Assembly: GCF_003286085.1 (NCBI RefSeq)
Contig: NW_020825298.1
Coordinates: 10,292,001-10,356,000, forward strand
DNA length: 64,000 nt
From: Drosophila persimilis
Taxonomy: Eukaryota; Arthropoda; Insecta; Diptera; Drosophilidae
Direction of reading: 5' to 3'
The position numbers and the translations under genes are program-made. The notes under the pieces are model-generated. The model was not told the origin of the DNA, did no database searches, and saw nothing but the letters and a program-made list of their open reading frames with translations. Every line of letters begins with the position of its first letter. The stretch's first letter is position 1. Below, in pieces: positions 23,677-36,733 of the stretch.

Positions 23677-26387
23677 TCAGTCGTCGGTTGTGCATCAATC
23701 AATTGTTTTGGCCAGCGCTTTTTCGATGATCCACTCCCGCTGGCCGATTAACTTCTTGGCCTTGGCTTAACTCTGTGGGTTTTCCTATAATTAACTCCAA
23801 AACATAAAGAGTAAAAGAGAGGGAGAGAGAGAGAGAGACCGGCCCAATAAACAGCTGCTGGCATCGCGGCATCACGTGTTTACAATCCCACCAGCTGGCC
23901 TGGCATCCAGCATTCGGGGCATGTAAAAAATTCCGTCACGAGCTTATGAAAAATTTGACGCCATATGCGGCGGGGATGGGGATGGGGGTGGGGGGGATTT
24001 TACGACATGCCAATGATGGCCGCCATAAAAAGCCATAAGAGGCACAAAGAAGTCCTGTAGAATGGCTTCAAGCTGCAAAAGTTGTAAAGTAACCAAGAAA
24101 AAAAGTAAACCCCGAGAGAGATTCAGATACAGAGTTGGAGTTGTGCTTAAAGGGAGAGTGGACTCTCTTCTCCCTGATTACTTTTATATGGTTAATTGCC
24201 ACCACCCTGGGTAAATCTCAGCGAGCACTTCAAAGAGCGGGTATATGTCTGCCTGGATAGTTTCGTACTGGAGGCCGGAAGCCGTCACGCGGCGCAAAAT
24301 GGCGCAACTTCCGCCAGCGACTTTCTTGTCAACGACAAAAAAAAAAAAGTGGCAGACGCTCCAGACTGGAGACTGCTCCACTGGCCGCCTGATTTATTGC
24401 ACTTTAAATTCGGCGACATTCTCTGCATGTCGTTTATCTTCATTGCGTGCGCCAAGAAGAACTAAAGCACAAATTTCTGCCCACGGCCCATAAATAAACC
24501 AAGAAAATATACATATCTGCAATACAGAAAGAGAGAGGGAGAGAGAGAGCTCTGTGTGTGTGTGTGTGCGTGCATGGCATGAAAATCCTTATCAAACGCT
24601 CGACTTGTAATTTTCTAAAAGCTTACTTCACATTTTTGCATATTTTGCATGAGAAATGCATCAACGAGAGACCATGAGGACTGAGGACTGAGGACTGAGG
24701 AATGAGGTCTGGAGACGACTGCCACAGAGAGAGCTTTCTCCGCATTTGTTTTCTGTCAGTCCGTGTCCGTGTAACCTGGATATGATCTTCTAGGAATGCT
24801 TTCCTTTGGCTGCTCAAGTGAAACTTTAGGAATGTGCATTTGCAAAATCCCTCGACCGACTTGATAAATAATTTAATAAAATATGTAACCAAATTGGCAA
24901 AGTTTATGATAAACATACGGCATATGCCAAGAATGTTGCTGCCACAAAGCACTCTCCTAGCTGCTAGCTCCTCGCTTCCCTCTCCTTTTCGCCTTTAATT
25001 AAGGCTCCGAAACGAGCAGCCGGGTCCTGCTGCCCAACCCCGTTTGAGAGCCAAAAATTAATCGGATTTAACCCGTTTTAATGCTCGTCGCACATGCCAT
25101 TTCTGGGGTTGCCTAAAAGCCAAGTCATAATTTTCTGAGAATCGAAAATATCTGCAATTTGCTAAATGCATATTCGGATTCGGGTGTGGGCAAAACTTTC
25201 TAGCAGATTACTCATACGCCACCGAGCAACAGCGAAATGTTTACCATTTTTTTTTGCGGTGGCTTGTGGCTGCACCTTTCGCTCGGGACATAACGAAGCG
25301 CGAAAAATACCACTAAATCTCGAGCGCCAATAATTCAATAATTTTACGCTTAAATCATAGCAAATTAACCCATTTCCGGCGTAGACAGCGCCACATAAAT
25401 TATGCGCCCCGAGACGTGAGGCGACTTGAGGCTGATGGGGAGGGAGGGTGCTCGTTCGTTTTCCGCCGTCTTTGTCTCTGTCTCTGTCCCTGTCCAGTGT
25501 CTGAGCTGAAAGTTTCTTTTTCTGGAGTACCCCGGGAGTGTCTCACTGAAGGGTATATGGGGTACAAGCTGCAAATCCCTCGATTGAGAGTCCCACAAGC
25601 ACTTCTGGGTCTTGGGCACTTCTCCACCAAAGAGGTATCCAAAAGTCTCAACCAGCCCGGGCCATAGCTTTTCCGGGGGTAAAAAAAAAATGCAAAACGT
25701 CTTGTGCCACGTCGTGGCGGCGCTTATCTCTCTGGGGCCAAGAAAGTGGCCAGTCGAGGCGCCTCTTGGTGGCCTGCCAGGTGTGAGGCGGTTGATAGTT
25801 GTGGCACACACAGCGGGCAGTAAGAAAAAACTGGCTACAAGCATTCGCGTGAGCGTGAAAATGGTTTTTCGTTTCGCTGTCGCCCACGCCCCCCACTCTG
25901 GGGGCGATGGGAGATGGGCGTTGGGCGTTGGCTTTGCGTTGCGTTGCGCTTCGCCGAAGACAAGCTGACAAATGCTGAAACGTATCGTATGCCATCTATC
26001 ATCGTGCATTAGAGAAACGGACGCCGGCCTCCGTCCGGCTGTCCATCTGTCTCTCCGTCCTTCCGTCCTTCTGTCTTACCATTTCTCGGTTAGTTGGCAG
26101 CAAGTTAAGTGCCCGTTCAATGGCCAGTTTGGGCCACGTTTTATGTTACAATGTTAATTTCCTCCTTCGCTCTTTGGTCTAGACTTTCGCTTAAAACTGA
26201 TTGCTGCCGCCACTTAGTCGTGGGGTGGGGGTGGGTGGGGGGGTAAAAAGGCATAGGGGATTGCTTGTATGACTGCTAGAGATTTATGCGCCAGCGGGGC
26301 AATCATGTGGAATGCATGGTAATTATAGTAACGATCCAAAGCGAAGCCATGTGTACTGAGGCGCAGTGAAGGGTGTGGGCCAACCAA

Positions 26388-26442
26388 TCGATACGATACG
26401 ATGCGATACGATACGCTACGATACGATGCGATACGATACGAT
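26388..26442. repeat. (GATAC)n pentanucleotide array
   Basis: About eleven units of a CGATA/GATAC pentamer with a few substitutions (GATGC, GCTAC). Confidence 0.9.
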
Positions 26443-27514
26443 GTTGTTGCAAATCAATTTGATGTTATTAGTTAATAATTAGAAGCTGAAGCACCGCCAG
26501 GAATCGCGCACTCAGCCCGGCGGCCTGGGGTTAATGCATGCGACGTGTTTGAACTGTAAATGAGGTGGAAATGTCAGGGAGTAGGGCGTTGCCCCCACCA
26601 GCCCCCTTGGCAATCATTAGAAACGAGTTTAAATCGCTGGTAGTTTGCGGCTCTTATTTATGAGTGGAAAATGTCTGCGACTAATGCCACTTAATGAATA
26701 ACTCAACAGCAGTCACAGGCATTGCCAATAATTTGACAATATTTCCGCACGTGCCAATGCCATACCTGCCGCCCCCCACTGCCACCCCCCACCGCACCTC
26801 CCCCCCTTGGAGCTGCTCCCTCACGCAGCCAATTGGCCGGAAATGTTGCTGCGGCATAATTTGTCAATTGTGCGTGTTGATTTCTGAATTAGCTAATTTG
26901 GATTTTAGTTATTAGATGCTGATTACGTGTGGTGTGTGTGTGTGCATTTGTGTACGTCTATTTCCATTGTACGTGTGCCGTGCCGCCCCCTCTGTCTCTG
27001 TCTCTGTCTCTGGCAGGGTTTCAGCATTATAATTATTTTTTAACCATCACAGTTTGGCAATTTCCCTCGACGAGCTGCTTATTTTTGTGGCTGTTGCGGC
27101 TTTCATTTACTGCCAGAGGGCATTATGGTTTCCAGGCGGCAGTTTTGCAAGGCCAGAGAAGGCAGTATTTTTTCGATTTAGGGGATATAAAATCACAATA
27201 AATAATATTAATATTCTTCCCTAGTTTTAAGGGTCTCCAAAGATCGTATAACTCTAACCTTGAGCTAACATTTCGCTTCGGAAGGGGTACAAAGGTGTTC
27301 AATAAGTTTTCTGATTCGATAAGATCGCATTCCATTTTTAAAAATTTTTTAAATTTAGTATCCACGTGTCACAGAATTTTTTTAGAATAAAAAAAAAAAA
27401 AGTAATGTGCAGTGGTTGAATTTTTTTTTTTAAAGGTTGAAAAGCAAAGGAAATTTATGACCGAATTTTAAAAGTGTATAAGGGCTCTTCGCCTTTAATT
27501 AATTTAATTTAATT

Positions 27515-27700
27515 AATTTAAGCGTGGTCGTACGAGCCTTGAAGGCGAAACAACAACTCAGCAACAACTCCAGAATTTGTGGAAAAAAATATACGCTATC
27601 GTATTGGAAAATCGTCGAGTGACTGAAAGAGATTTAGTAGCAGCTCTAGCCATCTGATTGGGCAGTGTATCCCCAGCTTCGATCTCGCTTTGGTCTAGTC
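27515..27700 (+). mobile_element. mariner-type transposase relic (N-terminal part)
   Basis: One forward frame reads GRTSLEGE near its start, then KKIYAIVLENRRVTERDL, an in-frame stop, and LGSVS. This follows the helix-turn-helix DNA-binding region of mariner (Tc1/mariner) transposases, where a GRTS segment is followed by a 'V..DRR.T.RE.A...GIS.GSV' pattern. No catalytic DDD region follows and inverted repeats were not found. The fragment is about 60 codons against about 345 in a full transposase. It is an old, inactive relic. Confidence 0.6.
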
Positions 27701-30700
27701 TGTTGCATGTATGTATCTCTAATTTATTGTAATTCCTGGAATGTATCTGGCACTCATATCATAGCATATATTTGTGTAAACCCTGGCTGTAACCTTCAAA
27801 CACATCTAATTCGGAATTTTTGGGTATTTTGTCTATTAGCAAATTGCATTTGGGCCTGGGCTCACACGCGGCTGTGAATTAATGGCGAATTATTTTTCAA
27901 TATCTGGGGGCGGGTATTTATTCGGCGGGGACTGAAATGATATTTAGTTTGTTAACACATCTTTCCGCGCCGCGTGCATAATAATTATTACCGAAATGAA
28001 ATTAGTGTTCTTTTTGCTCATTAATTATTCTCAAAATATTTATCGAAAAATTAGAGTTTTATTTGAAATAAATTATTTTTGTGTAAATGGCACGCAAATC
28101 ATTCCATCAGTTTGGGGTTGGCTTTAAAGGCTTTTTAGATATTTAATATTTAGTTGAGGGTCACAAAAATTAGTGGCATTTTTGCTCGAGGGATTTTTAA
28201 TTAAGCAAATATTGGATATAGATTAAAGTGGTTTTAGTGTGGGATTAAAAGCATGCTCGAGCAGATTTTAGAATGGATTTGAACCCGTTTAAAATGCCTT
28301 AGACTTTTTGGAAGACATTTCTATTAATTTTTGCTATATTAATTATCATATTATACGTCCAAGTACACGGAACTCTCTCTCTCTCTCTCTCTCTCTCTCC
28401 CTTTTTCTCCCTCATTCTTATAGTTATAATCCGATCTCATTCTCATTCTCATATTTTAAGAGCAAAAATTAAGAAAGGAAATGTGATTACTGAATAAAAA
28501 ATTATTATAAATATTATGAATATTTTTAAAAATAATTTACTAGAATTTTAGTTACGAATCTTTCGATTATTCCGCTTAAACCGTCCAAAAAGCCTCTGCC
28601 AAAGGCACAGTCATATCCCCAAACTGTTCCCAGTATCTGCATAAAATCCCTACCTACCACCGGCCCCACATATCTCCCAATTCCACTCTTATACGTCTGC
28701 GGAAAACTGGCAAAAGCTTTCGCTCTACTCAAGGCAGGACTTCTCTCCCTCTCTCTCTCTCTCTCAAATCATTATACAATATTTTGGGAGTGAAAGCTTT
28801 TGCGGCAAAGCTGCTGGGCTCAGGTATGCCATGGTGTGGGTGTGGGACTTACCAAAGAACAGCTGATGGCTGACCAAACCCTAGAACTGAATAGCTCGAA
28901 TTATTTATGTTTTTCTCACTTGAAAAAAAAAACAACTTTGTTTTAAAGAATTTTATTCCGTTTGAAGAAGTTCGTATTTGGGCATCCCTTGAAGTGGGAA
29001 TTATTCCGGGAATCGCCTGGTTTCCGTTTGTGCCTGGTAAACGGAAGTGTGGTCCATTTCCTCCCTCTGCCACGTTGGAAATAAAAAAAGCCCTAACAAG
29101 ATCAAGTATGTTTATATTTTTGCAAGTATTATTGGCTTTATTATCGCCATCTGACAGATGCGGCTGAAACATGGATAAATATTCATTGATATGTTGCAAG
29201 TGTCCTTCAAATTGCTAGTGGAAACAATAAAAACAATTTAATGAACTAATGTACATGGGAGTATCTGTGTAATGCAGATACTATGCGGAAGTTTGGACAC
29301 CTTACTAGGGTTTTTTTGCAGATTTACTATAAATATATTTTAGGGACATGTTTTATTGGATTTAATATACATCTGAGCTGCTTAAAGAACAGAACAGAAG
29401 ACTCTGTAGAATTTTGTAGATAAGGTCCCTGTATCTTTGAGCCCCTGATAGATATTTAAATGGTTAAATTTGTTAGCTAAACACATGTAAAATATATAAA
29501 ACAGTAACTAATGGAAGAGTGCGTTGCAAGGGGTCATCTAAACCCCCCTGTTGACCCCTGCTGTCCCCTCTCGCATTGTTCGAAATTCGAAATAAAATCA
29601 AATCAAATCAAACACAACCTACATATTATTTATTTACGACTAGAATCTGCCCCACATACGCCCCCGTACAGTGTGCATGAATAATATTCATATGCTGGCA
29701 CTTTCAGTGTGTGACAAACCCTGTTCAACATTTATAATGCCCATTTTTGTTGTTGTTGTTCAAGAGGACTTAAAATGTGGCGCCTGGCAGAAATACTTTA
29801 TAAAACAACACCGAAAAAAATACAAATAAAAACGCGGCGTTGGCATTTCACACGGACACAGACACAGACGCCCCGCCCCACCCCACAACAACCAGGGATG
29901 GGGCTCCTCCTCTGGGAGGAGAGGAAAAAAGTACCGTGGCTGCGCATTTAAGTGAGCTTGCGAGCGTATTATTGGCTTTAAGAGATAAGATGAGAATAAA
30001 CTACTTTTACAACGCTGGCACGCACACACAGATACGCAGACACGCAGACACGGATGCATGCAAAACACATTGCACCGACACCGACCGCAAATTGACTAAA
30101 ACCATGCCTGCCCGCCCCCGCCCCCAAAGGATGGGGGCTGTGTGCCCGGCGCCGCTTCTGTAGTTTTCACTGTCTGTCACAAGACAATTTGTGCGCGCAA
30201 AATACAAAATAATACACACACAGACTCATTTACAGCCCCAGCGACACACACACACAGATACATATCCATAGAGGGGGGAGGGAGAGAGAGGGAGACCCCC
30301 ACTCATACAAATAAGCATATGCATGGCACAGTTGTTCAGCTGCTGCTGCCCTGGCATCGGGCCCCAGGGACGCTGGTTCCTTCCGTGGCTTTGGCACACA
30401 TCGCGTATACGTAACGCAGCCAACTACAATACGTCTAGGATATGCGATACACAGGATACACAGTGCACATCCCCCCCGCACTGTAGAGATTTCAAGTGAG
30501 TAACTTGTGCGGGTAAACATTTTAGATTTTGATAAATTGCAACTTATACGTTTTCTGTATAAATAAAAGATTTACGTAAATCGCCTGGTAAATGGCTGTA
30601 AAGAAAATGTGCCCCATCCCGCCACCGTCGCGGTGTCTTTGCCTCTCTCTCTCTCTCTCTCTCTCTTGCCACAACAAATGCTTACCAACTTAGCCACTGA

Positions 30701-33400
30701 CTCATCTGGCAAAACTGAGCCTGGGACAGCTTATATCATGGCCCGAAGAGCCATGAAGAGCAAGATAAAATGTGCACGAGACGCTGGGAAGGTAAACCAT
30801 ATCATGAATTTTGGCCATAACATTTTTCGTTGCCATTTTCATTGTACATTTTGAGCTGGAGAGAGAGAGAGAGAGAGAGAGTTGTCTTTCGGCCAACACA
30901 ATAAGAATTTAATAAAGCAAACACTTTGATCTTAATATTTTCTGGTGGAGAGCAAAACGAAGAATTTTTCAATATTCACAGACGAATATTAGAGCAGACA
31001 GATATGCTTGCTAAAGGAGTGCAGCAAAGGGATTAGCAACTTTGTTAAACTTTGAGCATATTCCTCTTCGAAATGGAAATAGTTGAAGTAAATCAAGAGG
31101 GAGAGAGGAGTCGAACTAGCAGATACCCTGGCAGGGCGAGGCTCGGACTAAAGGGAGATCCCAGGGCTTAGGTCTTTATATCAAAAATACATGATTTTGT
31201 GGCTGGACTTTTATAATTTGCATACATTTCGATACAGACTCCAAAAACAACATGTTTTCGTGAGCTATCTAGTATGCTGTGCTGCCAGTCTCTGGTTGAT
31301 GGCAGCGCCTCTTTCACTCTCTGGGCGCATTTAGGCTGTCGATCTGATGCCCCAACTGTGGGCGGTATTAGCCACAGCCTTGTGCTTTGAGGCGATCCTG
31401 GAGGAGGTGAAGAGGCTCAAGGGACGGCCTTAGACAAATAAGGACTGCTACGAAAGGTAGGGTCCCGCTGGAGGACGGACCAAGGCTAGGACACCTCCAG
31501 CGCGTAGGAGTATAGAGTCAGTATAGTATCAAGTACCTGATGCCTTCATCTGAAGTCCAGCCAGGCCAAGTCTAACCAGAAGCCGATCTCCAAGGCGTGA
31601 GATTCGTCCACAAATGGTTGTAGTACCGGAAAAGTGGATGATACGCTGTTGCAATATTGTCATATATGTACCTACACATACATACCATGAGATGAGGCCT
31701 TTTTGCATATAATTTTCAACAGTTGGCCGTCAAGAAGTATTCGACATTTGCCCCCCAAAAACTCATTTCAGAGGAGTAAAAAGGAGGGCTTTGAAGACTG
31801 CTTTCAGTGGCTGCAAAAGTGTACCCATCATCCTGTAGAATATGTTGTGGGTCCTTCATTATGTGGCCATCAACTTTAAAGGCAGCCCTTGATAGCTTCT
31901 GGCCATAATTGAACGAGCATCAAAGACCAAGCTAAAGACTAAAATTCCCTTTAATTCGATCCGAAAAGGATATGAACCACAAACGTAGATGCCTAAACAC
32001 TCGTGTGTGGAAGTAAGTCCCCCAATTGCTGATTCACTAATTTCCGAGCTGCCTGCTCGAGTGCAAAGCCGTCAAGCCGCCACACCAAAGCCCCCAAATC
32101 TCCCCGGAGACAACCAGGGGCCCGGGCGGCGAGTGCAATCCGCGCCTCCGATGCCATTTAATCAACATTAGTGCAACGTGTGTGGTGGAAGGGGGAGAGG
32201 GGGCACTATTTGTGGAAAAAACTATAAACAAAATGGCATATTAATTGCTGTCAGCTGGCTGGTTTTTAACAACATTTTGTGTGTGTTGGCGGCCAGCAAA
32301 TGAACTTGAAAACAATCCGCAGGATGCACTAATGGCCATTTAAATGATTGGTTTAAGCCATGTTCTAGGTGGGGGGGGCCACAATGGATTGATCACCTGC
32401 AAAGAGCAGAAACATCTTTCGGATTAAGGCCAAAGTTTCACCCTTCATCTGGGCCAAGCTCTGAACATGGCTGTAATAGATTTCGGTGTGTAATCCAAGA
32501 CCATTCCGCAACTCATTAAACTATCAAACATAAACCCCAATTTTATCGCACTCCTCCCCCTGGACAGGGATGGGGATGGGGATGGGGGAGCCTTCTGCCT
32601 CATTTCATCATATCGCATTTCAGCATTTCAGAGCGAGTTTCCGAGCGAGTTTCAGCGCTAATGCCGCTGCAACTTTGCTTCCATTTAGCGCTAACTGCCA
32701 TTATTTTCAGTTTTATTTCCGCACAAGGTCAGAATCCACTATCCAACAAGAACCGAATGGAAAAAACTACGCCAAAAGGGAGAGGGGGCGAGGGCGTGGG
32801 GTGGCGTGGGGCAAAATGTTATTTACTACACATAAATTACGATGAAAAAGCTGGGCGGATGGGTGCTGCCGGTTGGCCCCCAAACAACAAGAAGAACTAT
32901 CAAACAAGTTTTTTTCTGCTGCTGCCGTGCCCCAGCATACCGCAGAGCGTTTGTTTAGTGGGCGTGACCTGGTTATGGCTCCGTTTTGAACTCCGAGTGG
33001 GGCTGGGTGGCGGGGGGTCGAGGGGGGGGGGGAGGTCATATGCACATGCTACATTTGACCGCAAAAGTAAAACGGTTTTTTGGTTGAGTAAAACGCTGAG
33101 AAGCAATTTCGGACTGCAATGAATGGTAGCGCCATGAATGACGCTTTTCCAGAACTTTGATGGAACAGTTCCTCCCCTCCAACCCCCCCAATCAAGGTCA
33201 GTGAAAATGTGATTGAAAGGCCAACAAATGGAATCAGTTTCCCCTCGGATCCAATGTCACACAGATGTCACACGATGCGTGTTCGATGTGGAACATGTCC
33301 TCGATATTGCAACTCAACCGATGTCAAATAGGTTTCGGTTTTGTTGATGCCCTTACCAAGAGGGTTTGGAGGATTATGGGCGGGGGTTTGGAGCCTCGTA
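27701..33400. other. non-coding stretch
   Basis: No supported gene. AT-rich DNA with a CT run (28375-28399), a CT run and a GA run in inverted relation (30643-30666 and 30859-30881), and short CA runs (30240-30256). No transposon coding motif was recognised. Confidence 0.5.
30643..30881. repeat. (CT)n and (GA)n tracts in inverted relation
   Basis: A CT run (30643-30666) and a GA run (30859-30881) bracket about 190 bases. They could pair as a hairpin stem, and GA runs are binding sites for GAGA factor in flies. Confidence 0.7.
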
Positions 33401-33404
33401 TCTC

Positions 33405-33610
33405 CAAAGCTGGGCATCATCACCCACGGAGACAGCTGTAGGTTGATCCCGGGGTAGTCGAAAGCCTGGAATATCTTCTCTGCAATTGTTCGGCTCTCTT
33501 AAGGGCGAGGAGAAAACACCTGGGTGCTCCGGTGCTGGCATCACTGGAAGATGCCTCCAAGAGGACTCAATTCTCGGGCCCTAGTGTGGCCTATGTGGCG
33601 GGCCCTTCTA
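33405..33610 (+). mobile_element. LINE relic, C-terminal end of ORF2
   Basis: A forward frame reads VVESLEYLLCNCSALLRARR and then LGAPVLASLEDAS, preceded in a neighbouring frame by LGIITHGDSCRL. This matches the zinc-binding C-terminus of non-LTR reverse transcriptase proteins, with the general pattern 'LG....D.CR.C....ET..HLLC.CPAL...R...LG'. At least one frameshift separates the two parts. No reverse transcriptase core is visible upstream, as expected for a 5'-truncated, decayed copy. It is too short to assign a clade. Confidence 0.55.
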
Positions 33611-35130
33611 CCCTCCAAGCCACTCTCCCACCTCTAGCCCTCATTTGTATCTGAAAAACCACCATCGAAGCCCCTCTAAAGTGTATCTGCAGCGTCGCCG
33701 CCTGTATCTATCGTCTCCATTTCGTTCAGGGTAACGAAACTTCACTTCAACCCCTACCAAAGATAATTGAGGATTTTAGTTTGTTATCCTTTCGCCCCCT
33801 TCGAGGCACTCAAACTACTTTTGCCAACAGTTTACTTCCGATTCATTGAGCGGAGCCCCACGTTTGAACTGCAGCCCCAGCCCCACCCCCGCCTCCACCC
33901 CAAAGACCATAAAACCTTAATTTGATTTCGCCCCTAACTATGTGCTAAATGCATTTTGCTGGCTGCGTTTCTTAAGGATCGAGCCGAGTCTCTGCCAGAG
34001 ACGGCCTAGTTTCTTTTGGGGGGCTGTGGAAAACTTGGCGCAACTATGCAAACAACACTCGTAAATAAGTTCGACGACATTTTTAATTACATTTAAGGAA
34101 AGTTTTCGCCCCGTCTCTGAATGGGCGAACGGATCGATCGATACGCATTGCCAGCCATAAATAAGCAATGCCAGCCAGCAACGAGAAACTTAATTTCAAA
34201 ATAATTTCAGCACTCCAAAAGGGGGGGGACTCCAAGGCGGGGGGAGGGAGGCCTGGAAACTTTTGCGCTGCTTAGCTCTGGTCGGAGGCGAAAGTTTTCG
34301 GCTCTGTGTCTAAGTTTGGTGTTGACTTGGCCCGGTTCTGTGTAGCCACTTCTCTCGCTTATGTTTTGTTTTATAGTTGCAGAAGCTCTGCACTAAATAT
34401 TAATAGTTTTATGCTGTTAAAAACGCTAATGAAATGCACTCGCCGCCACTTGCCGTGCTATCTGGAGGACTGCCCCTCCTCGCCTCCGCCCCACTCTGCC
34501 ACAGGTAAAACTTTTCCCACGGCATATTAATAGCTGATTCTGCGAAGGCGGTGACCTGGCCAAAAACAGCTTCACTCGAGGACATGGCCAAAAAGTGCTT
34601 GCCACAAGGATTCTCTGATGTTGCTAGGAATTTTTGTTGCTCTCTGGCTGTTGCGGAGGCATGCGTGCGTGCAAGGACGACAAACTGCAGAATTTTCAGC
34701 GCGTTACGTGTCTCCTCCCTTTGCCATCCCCCCCCCTGCCGCCTGCCCCCTGCCCCCTGACCGGCAAGTGGCATGGCATTAGATTTTTCAACAAGAATTT
34801 GCAGCGTTTGTGTATTTTTCCATGCTTTTTCATGCTCATGAATGCCCCTAACGAAGGCGGGCATATAGGGACTATCGTCCCCTAAACTTGGGAGAAAAAT
34901 ATATGCCTTTGAGTGGTTAAATAAATCAATTTTGGTTCGGAATAACCCATTATATGTGCTATGATCCCTCTAAGGATCATCAAATATTCGTATCCACCTT
35001 TTGGGGCAATAATTCTGGCTCCGTTCCGTTCCGTTCGGTTTCTGTGGGTGTTTTCTATTGCGTTTTGCGAACAAATTCAATTGCAGCACGTGTCGTTGGC
35101 CATCTACACACAGATACTCGCCCCCGTGCC

Positions 35131-35157
35131 TGTGTGTGTGTGTGTGTGTGTGTGTGT
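35131..35157. repeat. (GT)n microsatellite
   Basis: An uninterrupted GT run of about 13 units. Confidence 0.9.
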
Positions 35158-36694
35158 ATGCGTAAGCCTCTAATGCATTTGTGTCTCTGTGTGGGTGGGT
35201 ATGTTAAAAGCAACTGACGCCAGCAGTTTCGGGCATTGGGCATTGGGCATCCGGCCCCGCCCACTTTATCGAGTTTATATTTGCGCAAAGGAAATGTCGC
35301 CGGAGTGCACAGCAAAAAATTGCCAAGGCACAACAAACTTGTTTGTCAACGTTCGAAGGAGGCGACTTCGAGTGGGGCACCGTTCGGTGCCAACAAGACG
35401 AATGGCCAGAAAGAGTTATCTCTGAAGGGGACTTGCAGGCGGACTTTGACGATCCTCTTCTGGCCGTCTGGCTAATATCAATCAAAGTTTTGCTGCGCCA
35501 AAATTAGCGCAATTTGCAGAGCAATTGCAATGGCGAAAGGGCCTGCAATTTAGTTAAATACGATACGGCATGGGCCAACAATGTTGGCCCTGGCAACGAC
35601 CGAAAACCCATGGGCCGCGTGGTTTTCACTGAAATAAAATTTAATGCCATCAACAGGCGTGGGCGAGAGGGCAAGGCCCTGGAAAAGCATGTGGGAAAGT
35701 GGTAAAAATGTTTGCGGCGCATAAACAAGAATTGTTGCCACACTGTGTGGCAGGGGCAGGGGCGGGGGCGGGGGCGGCACGCTAAACCATTAACTAAACA
35801 GCGCCAAATAAAACAAAACGCCGAGCCAGGGAATGCAATCGAGTGGAAGGCCGCAGAGTGGATGCCCTTCGGAAAACTCATTCATCTTCCAGCCAGTGGC
35901 TTCCAGCGCGCTGGAGACTGGAGTTGTTGGGGTCATCTACAATCCGATGGCCACCATCGTTCATTGAACGGATAACAGAAATCATTCCATCAAGAGAAAT
36001 CATCTCGGAGGCAAGGCAGAAGCCCAAAAGCTCTCTTTACTTGACAAAATATAGAGTTTCTATGGACTATGGAGCATTTCTAGTGGCCAAGTGGTGCTCT
36101 TTGAGCTGGAATTGGTATAGCAGTCTAGGGACATACAAGATCCTTTGTTTCGGCGGTAAAATAGGGCTGTCTTTCGCTCTTTTTCCACCCAAAAACACTG
36201 GAAAATATCCCAAAAATTACTGGAACACGGAGAGTCTTAGTAATTTTGAATAAATTTAAATGAAATGTGTAAAATAAAGTCTATTAGTTACCAGAGCGGT
36301 TCTTTTTCTCTAATAAATTATCCTCATTAGAGCAAAAACAATTTGCCGAGTATCCAGCAAAAGCCACTATCCGATTCCCTATTTAGTCGATCCGTTAAAT
36401 GTCCCCAGCCGCAAAACGGAATTAAAATTTGGAACCTTTTCCCAATTTCCTAATCGTGTTGCAGGGGCAGAAGCCCCACTACATGCAGCCGCAGGGGCAT
36501 GCAACCCAAAAATAGCGGCACTTAATAAAATAAGCGTGTGGCATGACCGACGCACACAGCCCCCACCCCTAACCCCCACCACCATGGAAAATCCTGCATT
36601 CGAGCCACATGTTGTCGATGCATAAAACAATTTTCCGCGGAAATAGCAGTAATTAACTTTAGTACCTGCTTGAGTGACATTCAGCAATTGTTGG

Positions 36695-36733
36695 TATGTG
36701 TGTGTGTGTGTGTATCTGTGTGTGTGTGTGTGA
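36695..36733. repeat. (GT)n microsatellite
   Basis: Two GT runs separated by a single ATCT interruption. Confidence 0.9.

Larger units (their letters stand above)
19317..27500. other. long non-coding stretch
   Basis: No supported gene. It holds a GGGGCT repeat (19585-19645), a CA run (22734-22752), a CT-rich 30-40 bp degenerate repeat (23557-23676), GAGGACT repeats (24676-24705) and a GATAC pentamer array (26388-26442). Open frames show no recognisable domain. Confidence 0.5.
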
